DNA of 64,000 bases from Haloferula luteola (GTDB lineage Bacteria; Verrucomicrobiota; Verrucomicrobiia; Verrucomicrobiales; Akkermansiaceae), in NCBI RefSeq assembly GCF_014201715.1, contig NZ_JACHFD010000001.1, forward strand, positions 248,001 to 312,000. The letters run 5' to 3'. Numbering within the stretch: the first letter of the stretch is position 1; each line of letters opens with the position of its first letter. Made by a program: the position numbers and the translations under genes. The notes under the pieces were generated by a model that searched no databases, was not told the DNA's origin, and worked only from the letters and a program-made list of their open reading frames with translations. Positions 51,550-58,958 of this stretch are shown here, one piece after another.

Positions 51550-54453
51550 ATGAAGTTTCTCCGCCACGCCACTGCCGCGTTCCTACTTGCTCCCTTCACT
51601 CCCGCTCTTGCTCAGCTGACCTACGTCGATGCCACGGACGGAACCACCGGCAACACCAGCCTCTCCGACGGAGGTGTTCTCGACGCCTCAGACACCACCG
51701 GGGCCACCACCTGGAGACAACGCGACTCCGCCAACTTCGGGGCCTCGGCCACCGTTTTCGAAGGCGTGGAACCTTCACCGGAAATCTGCACCCGGCTCAC
51801 CGGTCTCACCCCAGGTCAAACCTACCAAGTATACGTTCATTTCTGGGACCCTCAATCCACCAATGAAGCCTGGAACATCCGTGCTGGCTTCACATCCGGT
51901 TCATTGACCCTCTTTACCCGTGAAGCCGCCGCCCTGACCGGTTCCACTGCGTCCGTTCTTGCCAGCAGCCTTTCCTTCGATACCGCTCCCGATCTCCTGG
52001 GACCGATCAGCGGCCGAGAAAACCTCGCCGGCCTGCTCGGCACTCGAGTCGCCGACGTCAATGGAGAGATCGCCGTCTACCTCGATGACTACGGCTCTAC
52101 GGACGTCAACTATCGAACCTGGTATGATGGACTCTCTTACGAAGCCGTCCCGGAGACCTACAACATCACCTATGTGGATGCGTCCCTCACTCAAACTGTG
52201 CGCTGGGACGGCTCCACCTTTTCCCCGGCTGCCCAAGGAACCACCGCTCTCGACAACAACTGGGAACTCCGCACGCTTGGCAACTCCGCCACCGTCTTTG
52301 AATCCAATGCCGATGGCGCTGAGGATGCGCCCCTCCTCGTTTCTACCCTTACCGGCCTGAAGCCCGATACCGACTACGTCCTCTACGCCTACTTCTGGAG
52401 CGATGGTCGCAACTGGCGCCTCAAAGCCTCCGCCGATGCCTCGGATATTCAAGACAACGGGACTCCCGCTGATCTCAGTGACGACTTTTTGCCTTCCTCG
52501 CCACTGACCAACTTCGCCGCGATCGATACCGACGGGGGAACCGCAACCATCGCACCCGCTGCCATCGCCTTGGACTTCGAGACCTCCCCGTTGGTCACCG
52601 AAAGCAACCGCACCCTACGCCAAGCATCCTTAGGCCTCGCGACCTCCAATGCCTCAGGTGAAATCTCCATCTTCATCGATGACCTCGCAGCCGTGGGAGA
52701 ACCCGGCCGCACATGGTTCGACGGACTAGGCTACAAACAAGCCACGCCGCTCGATCCTGAAGGCGACGAAGACGGAGACGGTCTCACCAATGCCCAAGAA
52801 GAAACCATCGGCACCGATCCCTATCTCGTCGACACCGATGGCGACACCTACGGCGACCAAACAGAATGGCTCGCCGGTTCGGATCCCTTGGATCCACTCT
52901 CCGTCCCTCCTCTTCCCGGGAATGCTTTGGAAATCTCTCCCGATGGCGCATGGACCTGGTTCAACGACGAACGCGCGATTTTTCACCAAGGCTCGCTTTT
53001 CACCGGATACGTCAAAAGCAACGGCGAGTACGGCGTAACCCGCTATGATCCGGCCACTGACACCAGCTACGTCATGGTCGTCAGCACAGCCAATTCCCAA
53101 CAACAGGACGACCACAACAACCCTTCCATCACCGTGCTGCCCGATGGCAAGCTCATGGTTTTGTATGCCAAGCACCTCGGTGGATCCCAGTTCTACCAAC
53201 GGACATCTCTGGTCGCGCTGCCATCCAGCGAGGCCGATTGGGGACCGGAAATCACCCACGCCGTTCCGGCCAATAATACTTACAACAACACCTACTTGCT
53301 CAGCTCCGAGTCCAACCGGATCTACAACTTCCACCGCTGCATCAATTTCAACCCCACCATCACCATCTCTGATGATCTGGGAGCCACTTGGCAGACCTCT
53401 GTTGCCTTCATCGAAGTCGGGTCGGGAAATGTTCGACCTTACCCACGCTACTGCTCCAATCACACCGACCGCATCGACCTCATTTACACGGATGGTCACC
53501 CGCGCGACGTCGAGAACTCCGTCTATCACATGTACTACCGGGCGGGCGGTTTTTATCGCACCGACGGCACCTTGATCGACTCTTTCGACAACCTTCCCCT
53601 CGACCACGAGGGCGGCCAGCGTGGATCCGTGATCTATCAGTATTCGAACGATAGCTGGGGAGAAAACGACGGACCGAACGATTGGATCCCAACCGGCCGC
53701 GGCTGGACCTGGGATGTCCACTATGGCAAGGACGGCAACCCTGTCTGCGTCTTTCAAGTTCAGGCGGACGATGTCACCGGCACCGGTTGGAACCACGACC
53801 GCATCTACTACTACTACGCCCGCTGGACCGGAACCGAGTGGCAGAAGCGCTTCATTGCCCAAGGCGGTCGTCCAATTTACAGCGACGAAGACGACTACGG
53901 CGGCGGCATGACCCTCGACCCGGAAGACCCCAACATCGTCTACATCTCCTCCAGCGCAGCCGATCCGTTCGCCCTCGATAGCATCTCCGACGTCCCGTTG
54001 AGCGTCAACGAACGCTTTGAAATCTGGCGTGGCGTCACTAGTGACGGCGGTCTCACATTCGAATGGGAAGCCATCACTCAAGGCTCCCCTGCAGACAACC
54101 TGCGGCCCATCGTTCCCGAAAATCACGGCTACGACCGTTCGCTGGTTTGGTTCTACGGCACCTACACGACTTACACCAATTTCAGTGCCAAAGTGCTCGC
54201 CATTCTGAACAACGGTCTGGCCGTTTCCGACTTCAACAAAAGCCCCCTCGCGACGTCCGCAACTTTGAAGTGGGACTCATCGCCTGGGCAGAGCTACCGC
54301 ATTACAGGGTCGGACGACCTCCAAAGCTTCCCTGTTGGAGTGGCGGCAGGCATCCCCTCGCAGGGCCCCTCCACTGAGCACACGTTTACGATTCCTTCCC
54401 CCCTCGACACCTCCACCCGAGCCTTTTTCCGGGTAGAAACCGAGGAACCCTGA
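51550..54453 (+). CDS. Large secreted BNR_4-repeat enzyme with tandem N-terminal domains
   Basis: 967 residues. Signal peptide MKFLRHATAAFLLAPFTPALA. Two tandem domains of about 180-190 residues follow (23-203, opening LTYVDATDGTTGN; 204-400, opening YNITYVDASLTQTVRWDG). A calcium-binding TSP3-like segment (EGDEDGDGLTNAQEETIGTD, VDTDGDTYGDQTEW) leads to a BNR_4 propeller (about 460-885; DGAWTWFNDERAIFHQGSLF, DDHNNPSITVLPDGKLMVLY). BNR_4 proteins include ulvan-type polysaccharide lyases, so lyase or hydrolase activity on a sulfated or uronic polysaccharide is plausible. The last about 70 residues (YRITGSDDLQSF ... RAFFRVETEEP) resemble the C-terminus of the neighbouring 54956-58603 product. 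Confidence 0.82.
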   Translation: MKFLRHATAAFLLAPFTPALAQLTYVDATDGTTGNTSLSDGGVLDASDTTGATTWRQRDSANFGASATVFEGVEPSPEICTRLTGLTPGQTYQVYVHFWDPQSTNEAWNIRAGFTSGSLTLFTREAAALTGSTASVLASSLSFDTAPDLLGPISGRENLAGLLGTRVADVNGEIAVYLDDYGSTDVNYRTWYDGLSYEAVPETYNITYVDASLTQTVRWDGSTFSPAAQGTTALDNNWELRTLGNSATVFESNADGAEDAPLLVSTLTGLKPDTDYVLYAYFWSDGRNWRLKASADASDIQDNGTPADLSDDFLPSSPLTNFAAIDTDGGTATIAPAAIALDFETSPLVTESNRTLRQASLGLATSNASGEISIFIDDLAAVGEPGRTWFDGLGYKQATPLDPEGDEDGDGLTNAQEETIGTDPYLVDTDGDTYGDQTEWLAGSDPLDPLSVPPLPGNALEISPDGAWTWFNDERAIFHQGSLFTGYVKSNGEYGVTRYDPATDTSYVMVVSTANSQQQDDHNNPSITVLPDGKLMVLYAKHLGGSQFYQRTSLVALPSSEADWGPEITHAVPANNTYNNTYLLSSESNRIYNFHRCINFNPTITISDDLGATWQTSVAFIEVGSGNVRPYPRYCSNHTDRIDLIYTDGHPRDVENSVYHMYYRAGGFYRTDGTLIDSFDNLPLDHEGGQRGSVIYQYSNDSWGENDGPNDWIPTGRGWTWDVHYGKDGNPVCVFQVQADDVTGTGWNHDRIYYYYARWTGTEWQKRFIAQGGRPIYSDEDDYGGGMTLDPEDPNIVYISSSAADPFALDSISDVPLSVNERFEIWRGVTSDGGLTFEWEAITQGSPADNLRPIVPENHGYDRSLVWFYGTYTTYTNFSAKVLAILNNGLAVSDFNKSPLATSATLKWDSSPGQSYRITGSDDLQSFPVGVAAGIPSQGPSTEHTFTIPSPLDTSTRAFFRVETEEP

Positions 54454-54955
54454 TTTTTCTCAGGCAAAGTTGGCAAATGGGAACTCCCTTCGCTTCTTCT
54501 TGAGGAGCGTAGGGAGTCACCCCTCGCCGGAGAGATCGAAGATGGCTCCGACGCCACACACAGGCATACCGGTCCTGCATGGGAGTCGCCAGGTGATGCT
54601 GTCTTGAAAAACTCCGCACCCGCTTCTTTCTGGAAGCGTTCGAGGACACCGAGCCTGTTTCAGACCGTGCCCTGACGAGCTTTAACATTCACCAAGTCCG
54701 CCCCGTCACCAGCGGAGAACGATCTCAACACTCGGGGAACTCAGAGTGGAGATCAGCGCAAATGCGCAAGAGGCGCTCTATCGTAAGCTTCGTCGTTGAA
54801 CGACTTTCGCGAAGCACTGAAGAGCTGGCGTGAACCCTGAACATGGAAGCGCCTTCAGCTCAAGGCACTGGAAAGGGCCTTTTCCGTTCAGCCAGGAATG
54901 CGCACGCCCCCCCCGTTGGAGAAGGCGTGCGCGGGAGGCTCCCATTTTGAACTCC
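54454..54955. other. 502-bp convergent intergenic region with two hairpins, no gene seen
   Basis: Lies between the convergent BNR_4 gene and the GH/ricin/LamG gene. I find no open frame with protein-like composition. Two hairpins are visible: arms 54483-54494 and 54506-54517 (12 positions, one mismatch, 11-base loop) soon after the BNR_4 stop, and a perfect 9-bp stem (54900-54908 with 54924-54932) enclosing a run of C about 25 bases after the minus-strand gene's stop. Neither has a T tract, but their placement suits transcript ends. The middle may be decayed sequence of unknown origin. Confidence 0.5.
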
Positions 54956-57900
54956 TCAGGGAGCCGTGACTCTCAAGCGAAGGAACAGCTTACTTGCCGT
55001 GTCTGCCGGGCGTGTGAAGCGAACCAACTCCACACTTCCATCGCTCGACAAGATCTCCTCCGAACCCATGGCCGACACCCAGTCTCCTTCAAGAGTTGCC
55101 GACTCTTCCACCGTCCAGGTCAAATCCGTCGCCGCCAAAGACCGAGGATACTCGAGGCTCAACCGCTCCGCGCCATCGTTGACGACCGGAAGCACCGTCG
55201 GATCCGCCCCATTCGGATCACCGCCGAAGGCACGCTCAAGGAGGTTCACGACACCATCTCCGTCCGGGTCGGCGTCATCAGCCGCATTGCCCAAATTGGC
55301 AGTCGTACCAAAATGCTCGCTGCGCCAAACCTCTGCAGGATCGGTGAGCGGGTTCAAAGGAATCATCTGTTCCACTGTCAGAACTCCCTCGGTGAACCTG
55401 ACATTGTCCATGCGGCCATCGATGCGATTCACTTGGGCTCCATCATACCAACCGCGTCCAAACAACCAGGCCATCGGAGAACCGGGCAGGGCATTTTCAG
55501 CGGGGGATTGCGCGGAGATATCAAGGCTTCCAACTTGCTGGTAACCGGAACCGCTATCGAGCCACATCTTGAGGGTCACGCCATCGCTGGTCACGGCCAG
55601 TGCATACCAAGTGTTCGCCAGGACGCTTGGGGTGCCGTCCAAAGTCCAACGCTGTCCCCCCACGGTATCGAAATTGATGCGGAAGCGGTTGTTGACCCCG
55701 TTTTTCTGGAGATAAAAATCGGCAGAAACATCCTCCTGACTTGAGCCATCAATTCCAATCAAGGTTTTCCAATCGCTGATCTCTTCGAGGAGTACCGTGC
55801 ATTCGATGGTCCATTCGGTCGGTGACCATCCAACCAAGGGGCCATCAATCACATAGCCGTCTTGGGCGTTGTCCGCCGCGCTCATGGCCAACTGATCTCC
55901 GTTGGGTGGGGCGTCAGCACTCCAGCTGGGGCCATAGGTGGCGCTGTAGCCACGCATCAGAATCCCGCTCACCAAATCGTAAGAGCCTCCAGATTGCGCC
56001 ACTGCACCTACTGGAGTGAAGGATTGCCCCGCGACTCCATCTTCAAAGTTCCAGAAAGCCACGGTGCCCGTTGAAGTTGCCGGTGCGGTCACCGACAAGG
56101 CCGCGACTTCGCCGGCACTCAACGTCTGGTTGTAGACACGGAAATCATCGAGCATGCCTTGGAACATCGGGTCGGCGTCATACTGGCTGTCTCCAATCAA
56201 ATTGAGCACCGGATTCACATCCGATGGATGAACGCTCAAGGTTTCCGACTCTGCGGAGAGCTCTCCATCGACATAGATGCAGGCGGTGTCACCGAGAGTC
56301 ACTGCCACGTGTACCCAACGACCACTCGGTAGAACCGTGGTGTTGAGCTGGTGTTGGACGCCACCATGTTGAATTTCAAATCTCAGGTTTCCGTCGCCAG
56401 CCTTCGGACTGAGGAAGAAGTAGGACTCCGTGCCGTTTCCGAAATCGAAGATCCGCTGCCAATCATCCCCTCCACTCCACCAGACCCAGCCGGCAACGGT
56501 CAGTGCGTCGTGGCTGGCAACCGTCGCGGGCAAAGTGACCTGAGTCTCACCATCCATGATCAATGCCCCACTGCCAACGTGACCGCGCCCAAACCGACCC
56601 TGACCTCCGATCAACCCCTCATGTCCGTTACCGGAAGCGTCACTCCCGTCACCATCGAACGGCAGATGGGCGACCAAAGTTTCACCCCCTTGGGGAGAGG
56701 CACTCGATTCTGCCGAAGCCACGGAGCGATTCAGCGAATGATCCGCTGCTTTCACCACATAGTGGTAGGTATGACCCTCCAGCACTTTGCCATCGGTAAA
56801 CGTCGTTCCTGCCACTCCACGGCCAATCATTTCATACGGCCCCCCAAGAGTCTCCGAACGCAGCACTTCATAGCCAGCCAGGTCGGCCACAATCACCGGA
56901 TCCCAACTCAGGTCGATGGCGACTTCACGAGGAGTGGCCACGACTGAAGCAGGTGCAGGAGGGGCCTCGAAATCGTAGGCACCAGCAGAAGCGGGAATCA
57001 GACGCCATTCCTGATTCGCTTCCCCATCCAATACCCCTTGTTGAACATTGGCACCCGCATCCGCAGAGCGATCGGCCACTTCGAGATAGAGTCCGCTCCA
57101 GCGGCTCCTCAGACGAAAATACCCGTCCTCCACGTATTCAGTCACCCACTGCTGGTTCACCCCAGACGCCGCATCCCACAGGCGAACATCGCCGCCATCA
57201 TCCAGCGAGTAGTTGTAAATGTCGGTCGACTTCCCATTGTGAGCCGCCGTCATGGTGAAATAGTTGAAGTCGCCCCCAATACGAGAGTCCACCGGTTGAA
57301 TGTCCCACTGCTGGGCTTCCGTCCCGGTGAAATTCCCTTGCTGGATATTGGTGCCGTTCTCAGTGCCACCACCGGCGACTTCCACGACCTTGCCGCTGCT
57401 CCGAGACACCAGGAAATAGCGCCCCCCCACCACCGGTTCAATATCGTCTCCCCAGGTGATGTTCACCATCTTTTCTGCATTGGGTTGGTCCACCCAGTAG
57501 CCATTGCCACCTGGCACCTGTTGAATATAGGCGCGTTGCGGACCCTGACCATCAAAGAACACATCTCGAGCTGTCGAGACGAATCGGAAGTCTGTGGTCA
57601 CGGCCTGGCGCTCTGATGCGCCCACAAACCCTTTCACGCTGCCGTCCGGAGCCCGGTAAACGGAAGCAGCCGACCAGTTAGGTCGGTGTTCCGCATAGCC
57701 GAGGCGCTCGCCGTCACTAGCCTGGACAAACTGCCCCCGCGTGTACTCGGCAGTTCCCCACCAAATGCCCACGCTGACGCCATATTCGATCCCCACCATG
57801 GCCTCCATCACGTTGTGAAGCTCGTCATTGGTCGCGACATCTCCATTGGCGATGACCGACTGATAGAAAGCGGCATAGCTGTCGAAGGTGCCCGCCAACT

Positions 57901-58603
57901 GGTGAGTGTTCCCTTCGTCCATGAAATCGTAAACATCATACCAATAGTAGGCGTTGTCACAGTTCAGAGCGCTTGAACAAAGCCGGATGTCGCTGAATGC
58001 CGCCGAAAAATCACCAAATCGCAACTGCCAGCAGATGTCCCCCAATCGCGTCACCGTCCCCTGGTTCAGGAAACCGTCGTCAGGTTCATTGAACGGGGCG
58101 ACGGAAAGCACCGTACGTCCCGCGTCTTCGCACTTCTGGCGAGTCACATCGATCAGCTGTGCCCACTTGTAGGCATCCGTGGTGCCATCACCGAGCCGGA
58201 ACCAGCTGGCGATCCCGTTGTCGGCAGCATCGCTGTTGAAATAGAGCTCTGTGTCCTCCTCCGTGTAATTATCGACGATCGCCATGCGCGCGTCGAACTC
58301 GGCTTGTGCCGCGGCGCTCAAATCACCGTCCTCCAATGCCGAATCGGGTGTGAACGAAAACCGGATCAAGTCGACCTGGGGTTTCCCCATAAACTCCACC
58401 CCTCTTCGGACATTGCCCTCACTGAGCCACGCCGTATCCAATCCCCAAAGGTCGATCGCTTTGTCCTCCCCGGGCGCATCGACATCGAAAAACAGGCTTC
58501 GGTCCTGAGCCCGCGCCAGACCTGCCGCCCCCAACAGGGCGGCCGTCGAAAGGATCCAAACTCGGGAGGAAACTCCGCCATCGCGGCGACTCATCTGATT
58601 CAT
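54956..58603 (-). CDS. Secreted multi-domain glycosidase-like protein: clan-A-like catalytic part, ricin-type lectin, Fn3, two LamG domains
   Basis: 1215 residues with a signal peptide (about 13-33). Residues 35-385 look like a glycosidase barrel: SVAPFNEPDDGF carries a likely acid/base Glu 173 and VMEAMVGIEYG holds Glu 267/273 as nucleophile candidates; family uncertain, GH30- or GH5-like in feel. Then a ricin B-type lectin (391-530; GRYFLVSRSSGKVVEVAGG, NIQQG repeats, QQWDI/EWRLI), an Fn3 domain (about 545-640), two LamG domains (about 645-845 and 850-1080; LVAHLPFDGDGSDASGNGHE, MLDDFRVYNQTLSAGEV) and a C-terminal module with a calcium-loop segment (DADPDGDGVVNLLERAFGGD) ending LFLRLRVTAP. 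There is no PEP-CTERM tag. Start ATG 58601-58603. Confidence 0.8.
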   Translation of the reverse strand: MNQMSRRDGGVSSRVWILSTAALLGAAGLARAQDRSLFFDVDAPGEDKAIDLWGLDTAWLSEGNVRRGVEFMGKPQVDLIRFSFTPDSALEDGDLSAAAQAEFDARMAIVDNYTEEDTELYFNSDAADNGIASWFRLGDGTTDAYKWAQLIDVTRQKCEDAGRTVLSVAPFNEPDDGFLNQGTVTRLGDICWQLRFGDFSAAFSDIRLCSSALNCDNAYYWYDVYDFMDEGNTHQLAGTFDSYAAFYQSVIANGDVATNDELHNVMEAMVGIEYGVSVGIWWGTAEYTRGQFVQASDGERLGYAEHRPNWSAASVYRAPDGSVKGFVGASERQAVTTDFRFVSTARDVFFDGQGPQRAYIQQVPGGNGYWVDQPNAEKMVNITWGDDIEPVVGGRYFLVSRSSGKVVEVAGGGTENGTNIQQGNFTGTEAQQWDIQPVDSRIGGDFNYFTMTAAHNGKSTDIYNYSLDDGGDVRLWDAASGVNQQWVTEYVEDGYFRLRSRWSGLYLEVADRSADAGANVQQGVLDGEANQEWRLIPASAGAYDFEAPPAPASVVATPREVAIDLSWDPVIVADLAGYEVLRSETLGGPYEMIGRGVAGTTFTDGKVLEGHTYHYVVKAADHSLNRSVASAESSASPQGGETLVAHLPFDGDGSDASGNGHEGLIGGQGRFGRGHVGSGALIMDGETQVTLPATVASHDALTVAGWVWWSGGDDWQRIFDFGNGTESYFFLSPKAGDGNLRFEIQHGGVQHQLNTTVLPSGRWVHVAVTLGDTACIYVDGELSAESETLSVHPSDVNPVLNLIGDSQYDADPMFQGMLDDFRVYNQTLSAGEVAALSVTAPATSTGTVAFWNFEDGVAGQSFTPVGAVAQSGGSYDLVSGILMRGYSATYGPSWSADAPPNGDQLAMSAADNAQDGYVIDGPLVGWSPTEWTIECTVLLEEISDWKTLIGIDGSSQEDVSADFYLQKNGVNNRFRINFDTVGGQRWTLDGTPSVLANTWYALAVTSDGVTLKMWLDSGSGYQQVGSLDISAQSPAENALPGSPMAWLFGRGWYDGAQVNRIDGRMDNVRFTEGVLTVEQMIPLNPLTDPAEVWRSEHFGTTANLGNAADDADPDGDGVVNLLERAFGGDPNGADPTVLPVVNDGAERLSLEYPRSLAATDLTWTVEESATLEGDWVSAMGSEEILSSDGSVELVRFTRPADTASKLFLRLRVTAP

Positions 58604-58958
58604 CTAAAACGTTGATTTTTGGTGACTCACAAACTACCCCAGAATTCCATCGTCTCAACCAGAAGACCTTTCCAGGGGGAGATCAGGATCCCAAAGCATT
58701 CCTCAAAAGAGGTCGATGACCTCGTCTTCCGTGAACTCTTCAGGATCCCGATGCAGGGGGACCGTGCTTAGCGGTCCGCGTACCAAGAAACGTTTCACTT
58801 AGCAATCCTCTGGTATCCACTTAGAAGACAACCCCGCTCTTTTCGGATTTGTGCGGAATCACAAGAACTGGATCTTTTCTCTGTCGGGTCTCGCCATGAA
58901 AGCGGGTTCGTAAGCGTGAAAGGAACCTCGCTCCCCTTGCTCCCGTAGCTCCCTGACC
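58604..58958. promoter_or_regulatory. 355-bp divergent intergenic region with palindrome and flanking direct repeats
   Basis: Separates the GH/ricin/LamG gene (minus) and the GH2 gene (plus), so it holds both promoters. It contains a perfect palindrome GAGGTCGATGACCTC (58709-58723) and two identical copies of TCAGGATCCC (58683-58692 and 58740-58749) that flank it at similar distances. This symmetrical arrangement suggests binding sites of a regulator shared by the two hydrolase genes. I see no convincing -35/-10 pair and no gene. Confidence 0.5.

Noticed and set aside
52726-54126. 466-codon minus-strand open frame inside the BNR_4 gene
   Set aside because: Val/Gly/Asp-rich shadow of the plus-strand gene, which has a signal peptide and recognisable domains.
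54386-54688. 100-codon minus-strand frame at the start of the 502-bp gap
   Set aside because: Arg-rich translation with no domain, overlapping the end of the BNR_4 gene; judged non-coding.
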